This document shows, piece by piece, positions 1 through 8,851 of a stretch of DNA of 64,000 bases. The DNA lies in contig JAVBRO010000009.1 of the NCBI GenBank assembly GCA_031547885.1, forward strand, positions 186,001 through 250,000. The letters run 5' to 3'. The stretch is from UBA940 sp031547885 (GTDB lineage Bacteria > Bacteroidota > Bacteroidia > Bacteroidales > Rikenellaceae). The notes beneath the pieces were generated by a model, which saw only the letters and a program-made list of their open reading frames with translations, did not search any database and had not been told where the DNA came from. A program made the position numbers and the translations under genes. Positions within the stretch are counted from its first letter, which is position 1; every line of letters starts with the position of its first letter.

Positions 1-2
1 TC

Positions 3-1106
3 GAGGATGATATCCGCCGCCAGGTGATGCTGGCCATCGACGAAGCCGACGTGATTCTGTTCATGACGGAAGTCGGCACAGGCATCACTGATCTCGACCT
101 GATGGTGGCCGGCGAGCTGCGCCGCGCGAAGAAAAAAGTGCTGCTTGTGGTCAACAAGGTCGACAACAACGAGCAGATGTACGCCACCCATGAGTTCTAC
201 TCGTTCGGTCTCGGCGATCCGTTCCCTGTCAGCTCGATGTCGGGAAGCGGCACGGGCGACCTGCTGGACGCGGTTCTGGCCGCGCTGCCCGAGGACGCCA
301 AGGCTGAAGAGTTCGACGACCTGCCCCGCATAACCATCGTGGGACGCCCGAATGTGGGTAAATCTTCGCTGACGAACGCCCTTTTGGGCGAGGAGCGCAA
401 CATCGTCACCCCCGTCGCCGGCACCACGCGCGACTCGATCTACACGCGCTACAACAAGTACGGCATGGATTTCTACCTTGTCGACACGGCCGGGATGCGC
501 AAGAAAGGCAAGACGATGGACGACCTGGAGTTCTATTCGGTGATGCGTTCGATCCGCTCGATCGAGAGTTCCGACGTCTGCATCCTGATGCTCGACGCAC
601 AGCAGGGGATCGAGTCGCAGGATATGAACATCTTCCGCCTCATCGAAAAGAACAAAAAAGGCGTTGTCATCGTGGTCAACAAGTGGGACCTTATCGAAAA
701 GGAGACCAACACGATGAAGGAGTGGCGCGAATTCCTCGAAAAGAAGATCGCGCCCTACAGCGACGTGCCCATAATTTTCACATCGGTGATCAACAAGCAG
801 CGCATCATGGAGGTGCTCGAGACGGCCATGCGCGTCTACGCCAACCGCGAACGCCGCATCCCCACCTCGCAGCTCAACGACTACATCCTGCCCATCATCG
901 AGGATACTCCCCCGCCCTCGATCAAAGGAAAATATATCCGCATAAAGTACGCGACGCAACTCGCTTCACCGACGCCGACTTTCGCGTTCTTCGTCAACCT
1001 GCCGCAGTACATCCGCGAGCCCTACCGCCGTTTCCTCGAGAACAAACTGCGCTCCGAGTGGGATTTCAGCGGTGTGCCGCTCCAGATATTTTTCCGCCAA
1101 AAGTGA
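3..1106 (+). CDS. der: GTPase Der (EngA), 3' part
   Basis: The frame is open from the window edge, so the N-terminus is missing and 367 residues are visible. Der is an essential tandem-GTPase factor for 50S ribosome maturation. The visible part begins inside the first G domain (NKVD for guanine recognition), continues into a complete second G domain with Walker A GRPNVGKSSL, DTAGMRKKG and NKWD, and ends with the KH-like C-terminal domain, as in full-length Der. The first Met in the window (24) is internal and is not a start. Identification is firm; only the 5' end is unknown. Confidence 0.97.
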   Translation, partial: EDDIRRQVMLAIDEADVILFMTEVGTGITDLDLMVAGELRRAKKKVLLVVNKVDNNEQMYATHEFYSFGLGDPFPVSSMSGSGTGDLLDAVLAALPEDAKAEEFDDLPRITIVGRPNVGKSSLTNALLGEERNIVTPVAGTTRDSIYTRYNKYGMDFYLVDTAGMRKKGKTMDDLEFYSVMRSIRSIESSDVCILMLDAQQGIESQDMNIFRLIEKNKKGVVIVVNKWDLIEKETNTMKEWREFLEKKIAPYSDVPIIFTSVINKQRIMEVLETAMRVYANRERRIPTSQLNDYILPIIEDTPPPSIKGKYIRIKYATQLASPTPTFAFFVNLPQYIREPYRRFLENKLRSEWDFSGVPLQIFFRQK

Positions 1107-1130
1107 GAACGCTCACACTTGCTTTTTTTT
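1103..1130 (+). terminator. Probable intrinsic terminator of der
   Basis: GTGAG and CTCAC pair around an AACG loop, overlapping the der stop codon. A run of eight T follows nine bases downstream. The stem is short, so strength is uncertain. Confidence 0.55.
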
Positions 1131-1304
1131 GACACAAGCGTCAGCTTGTGCGTAAATCCCATTTAGCAAAAAGCGTTAAACGTAGGAGCAGGCTAAAACG
1201 GAAGTCACCATGTGCGCAGCTCAAGGTGTACCGTTTTAGACAAAACGAAGTAGCTTTTTGGTGCATGGGCCAGTTTTTGCTACTTTTTGCTGGCCAAAAA
1301 GTAG
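1131..1304. repeat. Hairpin-rich intergenic segment
   Basis: There are three inverted repeats: CACAAGC/GCTTGTG near 1133-1150, TAAAACGG/CCGTTTTA near 1193-1238, and a perfect 10-bp stem CTACTTTTTG/CAAAAAGTAG at 1280-1304. The last resembles the GTTACTTTGG end hairpin of the six multi-hairpin elements found elsewhere in this window. This segment may be a distant or decayed relative. No gene is seen here, although one frame stays open through it into the next gene. Confidence 0.5.
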
Positions 1305-1354
1305 TTAAAGAAAAAATCCTTTACATATATTTGCGTAAACCCAACGGCTGCAAT

Positions 1355-2521
1355 ATGATCGGATCCATACTTCTTGTCATCTTCTTTTGTATTGCTCCGG
1401 CGGGAGTGCTATGGTTGTGCCGCAAATTCCCCGTACTGAACAAAATAGGCCCCGTGATGCTGCTTTATGCCGTGGGGGTCGCCGTCGGCAACCTGCCATG
1501 GCTGCCCGCGGGTACGAAACAGATACAGGAGCTGGTCACGACCGCCATGATACCGTTGGCCATTCCGATGCTGCTGTTCAACTGCTCGTTCAAAAAAGGG
1601 CAGACCCGCATTGTGGGGAAAGCGCTGCTTGGCGGGGCACTCGCGGTCGTGACGGCTGTCGTGCTCGGATTCCTGCTTTTCCGCAGCCACCTCGGGCCCG
1701 AAGCGGCCAAGATCGGGGGTATGGCGACGGCGGTCTACATCGGCGGCACGGTGAATCTGGCAGCAGTGCAGCAGATGGTTGGCGCGCAGGAGAGCACCTA
1801 CATCATGATGAACACCTACGACCTGGTGGTCAGCGCGCTGTACATGGCGTTCCTGCTGAGCGTCGGCATCAGGATGTTCCGACGTTTCCTGCCGGTCGAC
1901 AGGTCGAAGATATCGGAGCATGCCAAACAGGAATTGGCCGAAGAGGTTAAAAAAGCCGAAGCCGTCAACCCTTACGCCGGATTTTTCCGCCGCGAAAACC
2001 TGATGCAGCTCCTGAAAGCGGCCGGGCTGACTCTCGCGATAGTTGCTGTTTCAGGGGGCGTGGCGATGCTTCTCCCGAAAGACTATTTCATGCTGACGAT
2101 GATCCTGCTGCTGACGACGCTGGGGATCGGCGCGTCGTTTCTCAAACCGGTCAAAAAGCTCGAAAAAAGCTACGATGCGGGCATGTACCTGATCTACGTT
2201 TTCAGCATCGCGGTGGCTTCGATGGCCGATTTCTCGCAGATGAACCTCTCGCAGGAGATCTACCTGGCCGGGTTCCTGCTCTTCGCGGTCTTCGTTTCAC
2301 TGGTGCTACAGGCGCTTCTGGCGAGGGTGATGAAGGTCGACGCCGACTCGATGGTGGTGGCGTCGGTGGCGATGATAAACTCGGCTCCGTTCGTGCCGAT
2401 GATGGCGGCGGCGATGGGCAACCGCGAAGCCCTGGTCACCGGTATAACCATCGGCCTGATCGGCTATGCGATAGGCAACTACCTGGGGGTGCTGTTGGCG
2501 CAGTTTCTGGCGTTTCTGTAA
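1355..2521 (+). CDS. DUF819 family integral membrane protein
   Basis: 388 residues with about ten hydrophobic segments spread over the whole length and a polar loop near the middle. Pattern and motifs (NLPW, GGTVNLAAVQ, NSAPFVPMM) match the DUF819 (YjcL-like) family, whose substrate is not known. The frame is open upstream to 1148, but that stretch is hairpin DNA with odd composition. The ATG at 1355 is followed at once by a hydrophobic helix, as usual for the family, so it is preferred. Confidence 0.85.
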   Translation: MIGSILLVIFFCIAPAGVLWLCRKFPVLNKIGPVMLLYAVGVAVGNLPWLPAGTKQIQELVTTAMIPLAIPMLLFNCSFKKGQTRIVGKALLGGALAVVTAVVLGFLLFRSHLGPEAAKIGGMATAVYIGGTVNLAAVQQMVGAQESTYIMMNTYDLVVSALYMAFLLSVGIRMFRRFLPVDRSKISEHAKQELAEEVKKAEAVNPYAGFFRRENLMQLLKAAGLTLAIVAVSGGVAMLLPKDYFMLTMILLLTTLGIGASFLKPVKKLEKSYDAGMYLIYVFSIAVASMADFSQMNLSQEIYLAGFLLFAVFVSLVLQALLARVMKVDADSMVVASVAMINSAPFVPMMAAAMGNREALVTGITIGLIGYAIGNYLGVLLAQFLAFL

Positions 2522-2570
2522 TTTTGTATGGTTTTTGAGGATAAAGGGCCACGATCAACATACAAACGAT

Positions 2571-3290
2571 ATGAAAACATTTGTGAGCGACCTTTCCGGA
2601 AAACGTTTCCCGATAGAAGACCGTGTCGCGGGAGAAGCGATCAGGGCGTCGGTAATGGGGCTGATCAAACAGGATCATCCCTCTTTTGATACCACTAAAT
2701 TCCTGTCTCTGCATGAACTGAACACATACAGGGGAAAATATATTACGGAGTACCTTCAGAAAGAGGTTGGAAGCCTGGGCGACCTCGACAGCAAAGTTCT
2801 GAAGGCCATTAAAACCCAGTCGACCATCAGCGGCAGGGCGGCTGCAAAAGCCAGAGAGAAAATTTCCACGGGAGAGATGGTTGCCGACAAGGTCGCCTCG
2901 TTCGGCGGCAGCTGGACCTTCATAATCATATTCGGCGGCATATTGGCCTTTTGGGTCGTGCTCAATGTAGTATGGCTGGGCGGCAAAGCGTTCGACCCCT
3001 ACCCGTTCATCCTGATGAACCTCGTGCTGTCGTGCCTTGCTGCGATACAGGCCCCGATAATCATGATGAGCCAGAACCGCCAGTCCAAAAAGGACCGCAA
3101 ACATGCCGAAACCGACTACATGGTGAACCTCAAATCCGAGATCGAGATCCGATCGCTGCACGAAAAACTGGACCACCTGATGCTGTACCAGCAGCAGGAG
3201 CTTATCGAGATCCAGAAAATACAGATCGAAATGCTGACCGATATCCAAAAAGAATTCACTAAATTCGACAAAAATAAAACCGAAAAATAG
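2571..3290 (+). CDS. DUF1003 domain membrane protein
   Basis: 239 residues. The N-terminal half is soluble. Two membrane segments follow (WTFIIIFGGILAFWVVLNV, then FILMNLVLSCLAAIQAPIIMM), with the DUF1003 signature around FDPYPFILMNL and SQNRQ. The C-terminal tail is charged and probably coiled coil, rich in Glu, Lys and Gln. Function is unknown for the family. A TTG at 2535 is possible, but the ATG at 2571 fits better because the family starts a short way before the first conserved block. The next gene begins 8 bases after the stop, so the two are probably cotranscribed. Confidence 0.88.
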   Translation: MKTFVSDLSGKRFPIEDRVAGEAIRASVMGLIKQDHPSFDTTKFLSLHELNTYRGKYITEYLQKEVGSLGDLDSKVLKAIKTQSTISGRAAAKAREKISTGEMVADKVASFGGSWTFIIIFGGILAFWVVLNVVWLGGKAFDPYPFILMNLVLSCLAAIQAPIIMMSQNRQSKKDRKHAETDYMVNLKSEIEIRSLHEKLDHLMLYQQQELIEIQKIQIEMLTDIQKEFTKFDKNKTEK

Positions 3291-3298
3291 CTGACAGA

Positions 3299-4618
3299 AT
3301 GAAAAGGTTGCTGCTGTTTATTCTTGCCGTCCTGTCTTTTACGGCTTACGCACAGGAGGGGGAAGATATTCCGCGCAAGGCCGACGCGGTAAAGACCGGA
3401 TGGAATTTCGGCCCGCTGCCCGCCATAGGCTACAACTCCGATCTCGGATTCCAGCTCGGGGCGCTGTGCGATATTTTCTACTACGGCGACGGTTCGGTCT
3501 ACCCCGGCTACCTGCACAAGTTCAACGTCGAGGCGTCCTACTACTTCAAGGGTTCGGGGGTGTTCCATTTCTTCTACGACTCGAAATACCTGATCCCGAA
3601 GGTGCGGCTGACGACGGCTGTGACCTACCTGCCAAACCCGATAATGAATTTCTACGGCTTCAATGGCGCGGCCTCGCCCTATTTTTCCGGGTACGACAAG
3701 CAGGACGGCGTCGCTTTCTACAGCATGAAGCGCAATTCTCTTCGCGTTCTGGCCGACTTCCAGGGTAACATCGCGGGACATTTGAACTGGGCGGCTGGGA
3801 TGGCGTTCTGGTACTATAAGATCGGCGACGTATCGTTGAAAAAATACCGGGATAATGCCGGATTTTCGCTGTATAACCTCTACCGGCAATACGGGATCAT
3901 CGGCGCGGACGAGGCCGCGGGCGGCTGCCACCTCGAACTGAAAGCAGGGCTCGTGTTCGACACGCGCGACCACGAGGCGGCTCCTTCGCGCGGCGTCTGG
4001 GCCGAGCTGATGGCCTACGGCTCGCCAGATATGTTCCAGCCCGAGGGGTTCAACTATATGAAAGTGGCGGCGCATTTCCGCCATTACGTGCCGGTGTGGG
4101 AAGACAGGATCGTGTTCGCCTACCATCTGGCTTACCAGGGGACGGTGGCCGGAAGCGTGCCTTTCTATATGCAGACCAACATCACGACGCCTTATCTGCG
4201 GCAGGTCAACTCGGAAGGGTTGGGCAGCATCAACACCCTGCGCGGGATGCTCTACAATCGCATCGTGGGTGACGGGGTGGCGTGGGGCAATGCCGAATTC
4301 AGGTTCCGCATAGTGCAGTTCCGGCTGATAAAACAGCAGTGGTACGTGGCTCTGAATCCATTTTTCGACGCGGGGATGGTGGTCCAACCTTACCGTCTCG
4401 ACAGAATGAAAGCCGTGACGGACAATCCCGCAACTCCGGATATCGACGAGCGCGAATTGATCTACAGCAGCCTCGGCGAAAAACTGCATATGAGCGCGGG
4501 TCTGGGCCTGAAGCTGGTGATGAACCGCAATTTCATAGTCTCGGTCGAGTGGGGCAAGCCCTTCGACAGGCAGGACGGCAAAAGCGGCATGAACATCGGA
4601 TTAAATTACATTTTCTAA
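3299..4618 (+). CDS. Omp85/BamA-TamA family outer-membrane barrel protein
   Basis: 439 residues with a Sec signal peptide (cleavage likely after AYA, before QEGED). There is no room for POTRA domains, so this is a barrel-only member. Barrel signs are alternating aromatic strands, the motif DTRD...PSRG near residue 220, the loop LRGMLYNRIVGD followed by GNAEFRF (the LRG/VRGF-type motif of Omp85 barrels), and a C-terminal Phe. It probably lies in the outer membrane as a small translocator or surface-antigen domain. Cargo is unknown. Confidence 0.75.
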   Translation: MKRLLLFILAVLSFTAYAQEGEDIPRKADAVKTGWNFGPLPAIGYNSDLGFQLGALCDIFYYGDGSVYPGYLHKFNVEASYYFKGSGVFHFFYDSKYLIPKVRLTTAVTYLPNPIMNFYGFNGAASPYFSGYDKQDGVAFYSMKRNSLRVLADFQGNIAGHLNWAAGMAFWYYKIGDVSLKKYRDNAGFSLYNLYRQYGIIGADEAAGGCHLELKAGLVFDTRDHEAAPSRGVWAELMAYGSPDMFQPEGFNYMKVAAHFRHYVPVWEDRIVFAYHLAYQGTVAGSVPFYMQTNITTPYLRQVNSEGLGSINTLRGMLYNRIVGDGVAWGNAEFRFRIVQFRLIKQQWYVALNPFFDAGMVVQPYRLDRMKAVTDNPATPDIDERELIYSSLGEKLHMSAGLGLKLVMNRNFIVSVEWGKPFDRQDGKSGMNIGLNYIF

Positions 4619-4629
4619 CTATTTTTACT

Positions 4630-5496
4630 ATGCAAGAAATAAAAATCGGAAAAAAACAATTCATTCGGACAAAAGGGAAAAATGAATTTTGGTTACAGGA
4701 TATAATATGCACTAATCCTGAAAAACTGGGTCTGGGAGATGATATCGAAGTAGTAAAGAGAGAAAAAAAACAGGCATCAGGCGGAAGATTGGATATCCTG
4801 CTCCGGGATTCCAAAAACAATACTCTTTACGAGGTCGAGGTTATGCTGGGAGAAACGGATCCCTCGCATATCATTCGCACAATCGAATATTGGGACATTG
4901 AAAGAAGAATATACCCGCAGAGACAGCATTTCGCAGTGTTGATTGCAGAATCTTTCAGCAGGAGATATTTCAATGTAATCCAGCTATTAAGCCAAACCAT
5001 TCCAATCATTGCTATTCAGGCTGACCTGATAGAATTTGACAATGATATGGTGCTTAATTTTACAAAAATAATGGATATGTACATCCCCTTAGAAGAAGGA
5101 GAATCTGCTGAAACTAACGTCACGCAATGGGAGAAGAATGCGAACTGGGTTGTCGATGCTGTAAACGAATTTATTTCTATTCTTGCTGCAAAATATCCTG
5201 AAAGAACAATAACCCCGACATATACCCAGACTTACATCAGAGTTGCTATTGATAACCAACAGTATTTTTTCCACAAAAGAGTCAGCCCAAATGTATATAT
5301 GGAAATTTATGCTAAAGACGAGGAGAAAAAGGTATTAATAGCAGATCTTTTATCTAAAAGTAAAGTAGATTATACTTTCAATAATTATCAGGCTTTTACT
5401 TTTACTACCACTAAAAAATTCATTCAGAACAATAAGAATCTTTTCTTAGAAATACATGAAATCAAAACAAGAGAATTAAATGACATAGAAGAGTAG
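4630..5496 (+). CDS. PD-(D/E)XK nuclease-like protein of unknown role
   Basis: 288 residues. The central part has GRLDILL followed by YEVEVMLGETDPSHIIRTIE and YWDIERR, which resembles a PD-(D/E)XK core (Asp, then E-x-x). The usual Lys is replaced (EVEV), so activity is uncertain. The C-terminal half shows no recognised domain. The gene is clearly more AT-rich than its neighbours, with many A/T third positions (AAA, ATA, TTA), and it is followed by its own terminator, which suggests transfer. The start is the ATG just after the stop of the barrel gene; the frame runs further upstream only as a shadow. Product class is inferred from the motif alone. Confidence 0.6.
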   Translation: MQEIKIGKKQFIRTKGKNEFWLQDIICTNPEKLGLGDDIEVVKREKKQASGGRLDILLRDSKNNTLYEVEVMLGETDPSHIIRTIEYWDIERRIYPQRQHFAVLIAESFSRRYFNVIQLLSQTIPIIAIQADLIEFDNDMVLNFTKIMDMYIPLEEGESAETNVTQWEKNANWVVDAVNEFISILAAKYPERTITPTYTQTYIRVAIDNQQYFFHKRVSPNVYMEIYAKDEEKKVLIADLLSKSKVDYTFNNYQAFTFTTTKKFIQNNKNLFLEIHEIKTRELNDIEE

Positions 5497-5516
5497 ATTA
5501 GCCTCATTCCCAATAG

Positions 5517-5541
5517 AAAACCCGGCCGCAGCCGGGTTTTT
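5517..5541 (+). terminator. Intrinsic terminator
   Basis: A-rich arm, stem CCCGGC/GCCGGG with loop CGCA, then five T. It ends the nuclease-like gene. The A-rich left arm could also let it work for minus-strand transcription from gapA. Confidence 0.85.
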
Positions 5542-5664
5542 CTATAATGACAGTTTTGGGAGAGCGGTGATTATGCAACGCTGTCGATAAAAATTATGAG
5601 GGAGTTTACTGACGTAAATGACCGAATAATTTTCGAGACGAAGGAAGCAGAATCGCCGCTATCA

Positions 5665-6666
5665 CTAAACTGTTGCCATATGCTGGATCAGTTCGACCAC
5701 CTTATTCGAGTAACCCCATTCGTTGTCATACCACGAAACGAGCTTTACGAAGTTGCCGTTGAGCGAGATGCCTGCTTTTGCATCGAACACCGAAGTGCGT
5801 GCTTCGCCGATGAAGTCCGAAGAGACCACTTCGTCTTCGGTGTAGCCGAGGATGCCTTTCAGTTCGCCGTCGGCGGCAGCCTTGATGGCAGCGCAGATCT
5901 CGTCGTAGGTAGCGGCCTTTTCGAGGCGGCAGGTGAGGTCGACGACCGATACATCCAGCGTAGGAACGCGGAAAGCCATACCGGTCAGTTTGCCATTCAG
6001 GGCGGGGATAACTTTACCAACGGCTTTGGCGGCGCCGGTCGACGACGGGATGATGTTGCCGGCTGCTGCACGGCCTCCGCGCCAGTCTTTTGCAGAGGGA
6101 CCGTCTACGGTTTTCTGAGTAGCGGTGGTGGCGTGAACGGTGGTCATAAGACCTTCCACGATGCCGAATTTATCGTTGATGACCTTTGCCAGTGGGGCGA
6201 GGCAGTTGGTGGTGCACGATGCGTTCGAAACGATGGTTTCTCCTTTGTACGCTTTGTTGTTGACGCCCATAACGAACATGGGTGTGTCGTCCTTCGAGGG
6301 AGCCGACAGAACGACGCGCTTCGCACCTGCCTTGATGTGGGCTTCGGCGGTTTCCTTCGAGAGGAACAGACCGGTCGATTCGACTACGTATTCAGCGCCT
6401 ACAGCATCCCATTTCAGGTTTGCAGGATCTTTTTCAGCGGTTACGCGGATAGCTTTGCCGTTGACCACGAGGTTGCCGTCCTTAGCTTCGACGGTGCCTT
6501 TGAACTGGCCGTGTACGGTGTCGTACTTGAGCATGTAGACCATGTAGTCTACCGAGATAAGGTCGTTGATACCTACAACTTCAACAGCGGGATTGTTAGC
6601 CGCAGCGCGGAATACCAGACGGCCGATACGACCGAAACCGTTGATACCGATTTTGATTGTGCTCAT
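5665..6666 (-). CDS. gapA: Glyceraldehyde-3-phosphate dehydrogenase, type I
   Basis: 333 residues, the normal length. It converts glyceraldehyde-3-phosphate, NAD and phosphate to 1,3-bisphosphoglycerate in glycolysis. The Rossmann motif INGFGRIGR is at residues 8-16. Asp35 in GINDL indicates NAD rather than NADP. The catalytic Cys151 lies in SNASCTTNC. The C-terminal WYDNEWGYSNKV motif is intact. It is monocistronic, with a 219-base upstream gap that holds a promoter. Confidence 0.98.
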   Translation of the reverse strand: MSTIKIGINGFGRIGRLVFRAAANNPAVEVVGINDLISVDYMVYMLKYDTVHGQFKGTVEAKDGNLVVNGKAIRVTAEKDPANLKWDAVGAEYVVESTGLFLSKETAEAHIKAGAKRVVLSAPSKDDTPMFVMGVNNKAYKGETIVSNASCTTNCLAPLAKVINDKFGIVEGLMTTVHATTATQKTVDGPSAKDWRGGRAAAGNIIPSSTGAAKAVGKVIPALNGKLTGMAFRVPTLDVSVVDLTCRLEKAATYDEICAAIKAAADGELKGILGYTEDEVVSSDFIGEARTSVFDAKAGISLNGNFVKLVSWYDNEWGYSNKVVELIQHMATV

Positions 6667-6753
6667 AATTGTGATTTTTTTATTTTAAAATGATAATTCG
6701 ATGTTTCTGCGCTACGGTGTGCCGCAAAAATTGTGCTTCGGCACCTGAGACGA

Positions 6754-6784
6754 CAAAATTAAGCAAACCCCGCCGATTAAGCAA
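6754..6784 (-). promoter_or_regulatory. Bacteroidota-type promoter of gapA
   Basis: On the minus strand TAATTTTG (6754-6761) fits the -7 consensus TAnnTTTG. A TTG (6782-6784) lies 20 bases upstream as the -33 element. The leader would be about 80 bases. The rest of 6667-6885 is AT-rich with no gene seen. Confidence 0.6.
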
Positions 6785-6885
6785 GAGTTTAATTAAAAAA
6801 TTTTAAAAATTACTATCCGGGATTTGATACGCCCCTCTGACGCCTGTTCCAGCACCATTTATTTCTGAATTCAAAAGAAGACGGT

Positions 6886-7692
6886 TTACTTTTTTTCAGC
6901 GGGCTTCGGCGGCACGTTTGTTTCAAGGGCCGATTCCCTCAGTGTGATCTCCCGCATCTGCCTGGCCATCTCCGACGCAAAGACGAAATCGTTCAGTTCG
7001 GGATTGTCCGAATGCATGATGTCGTGTTTGCTGCCTTCCCACCACTTTTTGCCCTCGTGTATGAACACCACTTTGTCTCCGATCTGCAGCACCGAGTTCA
7101 TATCGTGGGTGTTTATGATGGTGGTCATGTTGTACTCCTGCGTGATCTCGCTGATAAGGCGGTCGATAACCCCCGAAGTGATGGGGTCGAGCCCGGAGTT
7201 CGGCTCGTCGCAGAAGAGGTATTTCGGGTTCATCACGATTGCGCGGGCAATCGCGACGCGCTTTATCATCCCGCCGCTCAGTTCCGACGGATAAAGCCCG
7301 TTGACATCTTTGAGCGCCACCCGATCAAGGCAGAAGTTCACGCGGTCCAGCTTTTCGGCCTCGGTTTTGTCGGTAAAGAGGTCGAGCGGCAGCCGCACGT
7401 TCTCCTCGACGGTCGAAGAGTCGAGCAGGGCCCCCCCCTGGAAAATCATCCCCATTTCCTGGCGTATGGCCTTCACCTCGCGGAAACCGAGCCGCGAAAA
7501 GCAGGTCCTGCCGTACCATATCCCGCCGCTGTCTATGGGCAGCAGACCCACCAGGCACTTCATCAGCACGGTCTTTCCCGACCCGCTGCGCCCGATTATC
7601 AGATTCGTACAGCCCTGGTTGAACTCCACGGAGATATCGTCGATGACAGTCCTGCCCTCGAAACTTTTCGATATATGTTCACCCTTTATCAT
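6886..7692 (-). CDS. ABC transporter ATP-binding protein, MlaF-like
   Basis: 268 residues. Walker A GRSGSGKT at 34-41, signature LSGGM, then Walker B with DEPNSGLDP, which is the form seen in the Mkl/MlaF group. That group powers phospholipid movement between inner and outer membrane with an MlaE permease and an MCE protein. It is preceded directly by the MlaE-like permease gene (no gap), so the two form one unit. No MCE gene lies beside them here. Substrate is inferred from family. Confidence 0.9.
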   Translation of the reverse strand: MIKGEHISKSFEGRTVIDDISVEFNQGCTNLIIGRSGSGKTVLMKCLVGLLPIDSGGIWYGRTCFSRLGFREVKAIRQEMGMIFQGGALLDSSTVEENVRLPLDLFTDKTEAEKLDRVNFCLDRVALKDVNGLYPSELSGGMIKRVAIARAIVMNPKYLFCDEPNSGLDPITSGVIDRLISEITQEYNMTTIINTHDMNSVLQIGDKVVFIHEGKKWWEGSKHDIMHSDNPELNDFVFASEMARQMREITLRESALETNVPPKPAEKK

Positions 7693-8439
7693 CTATATCA
7701 ACAGCCACTGGGTGAGTATAAGGTTGAATATCAGTATGGTGATGCAGCTTACGACGACGGCCTGGGTGCTCGAACGGCCCACTTCGAGCGAGTTGCCCTT
7801 GGCGTAATAGCCGTAGAACGACGATATGGATGTGATGATGAACGCGAAAACGGCGATCTTGATCAGCGCGTAGGTTATCGACCATGGCTTGAAATCCATG
7901 TGTATCCCCTCTATAAAGTCTCCGGGCATCATGATACCGGTGAGTGCGGCTATCATGTAGCCGCCCGAGATGCCGATAAGAATGCTGAGGATACAGAGGA
8001 ACGGGAAAAAGAGTACCGCCGCAATGATCTTGGGCAGGATCAGGTATCCGGCCGAATTTACGCCCATCAGTTCCAGCGCGTCGATCTGTTCCGTTATGCG
8101 CATGGTACCTATTTCCGAGGCGATGCTCGACCCTACCTTCCCAGCGAGGATCAGCGCCACCACCGTCGACGAGAACTCCAGTATCATCACTTCGCGCGTG
8201 GCGTAACCGATCAGGTACCGCGGGATGAAGGGCGATTCGAGGTTGATGGACATCTGCAGCGCCACCACCGCCCCCATGAAGATCGAGATTATCGCCGTGA
8301 TTACGATGGAGTTGTAGCCTATGGACTCCATTTCGAAAATGGTCCGCTTGTAGTAGAGGCGTGCCTTTTCCGGACGGGAAAAAACCTTTCCCATCAGTAT
8401 AAAGTACTTTCCTATTTCAGCTAAAAATCTGCGGATCAT
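7693..8439 (-). CDS. ABC transporter permease, MlaE-like
   Basis: 248 residues with about five membrane segments. The MlaE/YrbE family pattern is visible: ALQMSINLESPF and then EIGTMRITEQIDALELMGVN, the cytoplasmic coupling motif. It partners the ATPase encoded right after it. The likely role is phospholipid transport for outer-membrane asymmetry, inferred from family. Confidence 0.92.
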   Translation of the reverse strand: MIRRFLAEIGKYFILMGKVFSRPEKARLYYKRTIFEMESIGYNSIVITAIISIFMGAVVALQMSINLESPFIPRYLIGYATREVMILEFSSTVVALILAGKVGSSIASEIGTMRITEQIDALELMGVNSAGYLILPKIIAAVLFFPFLCILSILIGISGGYMIAALTGIMMPGDFIEGIHMDFKPWSITYALIKIAVFAFIITSISSFYGYYAKGNSLEVGRSSTQAVVVSCITILIFNLILTQWLLI

Positions 8440-8454
8440 TGCGTTGTATTGTGT

Positions 8455-8742
8455 TTATCGCTTCCCGGCCGTCTCTTCCGTTTCGGTGATCTCCTCGAAC
8501 TCGACGTAATCTCCTACATCGCGGCTGACCTTTTTTTCGACCGTGGTGCGTGTGCTTTCTATCACCACATCGCCTTCGCGTTTGCCCCGCGCCTGGCGTT
8601 GGGCTTCACGCTGAGCCTGTTTGGCAGCGCGGTTATATTCCTCGGTGCGCTTCCGCAGCCAGCGGTTTACCGACGCCCGCAGGATCAGCCCCACCAGCCA
8701 GAACGCTATGAGCGCGAAAAGCAGAAATCTCAGAAATCCCAT
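8455..8742 (-). CDS. DUF4834 family small membrane protein
   Basis: 95 residues: one N-terminal membrane helix, then a basic, Gln/Arg-rich segment and an acidic tail (EFEEITETEET). This layout matches DUF4834, found in Bacteroidota and of unknown function. It lies 15 bases upstream of the MlaE-like gene and is probably cotranscribed with it. Confidence 0.8.
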   Translation of the reverse strand: MGFLRFLLFALIAFWLVGLILRASVNRWLRKRTEEYNRAAKQAQREAQRQARGKREGDVVIESTRTTVEKKVSRDVGDYVEFEEITETEETAGKR

Positions 8743-8782
8743 TTAAGATCACAAATTATATCAGGGCTGCGCCCCGAATTGA

Positions 8783-8790
8783 CAAAGATA
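8783..8790 (-). promoter_or_regulatory. Possible -7 box before the DUF4834-mlaEF unit
   Basis: TATCTTTG on the minus strand, 40 bases before the DUF4834 start. A second match (TAATTTTG, 8820-8827) lies further up. Neither has a clear -33 element, so this is tentative. Confidence 0.35.
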
Positions 8791-8851
8791 ACGCTTTTCC
8801 CGTTATAACGTCCTGACGGCAAAATTAGTGCCGGGCGCTGCCCCACGGAAC

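Noticed and set aside
3116..4489. 457-residue minus-strand frame opposite the Omp85 gene
   Set aside because: Shadow of the barrel gene, no family features, His/Arg-rich as antisense frames of GC-rich genes are.
5596..6693. 365-residue plus-strand frame opposite gapA
   Set aside because: It is the antisense frame of a clear GAPDH gene; composition follows from gapA codons.
6741..6760. TPP riboswitch suggested by CTGAGA before gapA
   Set aside because: No other part of the THI element is present.
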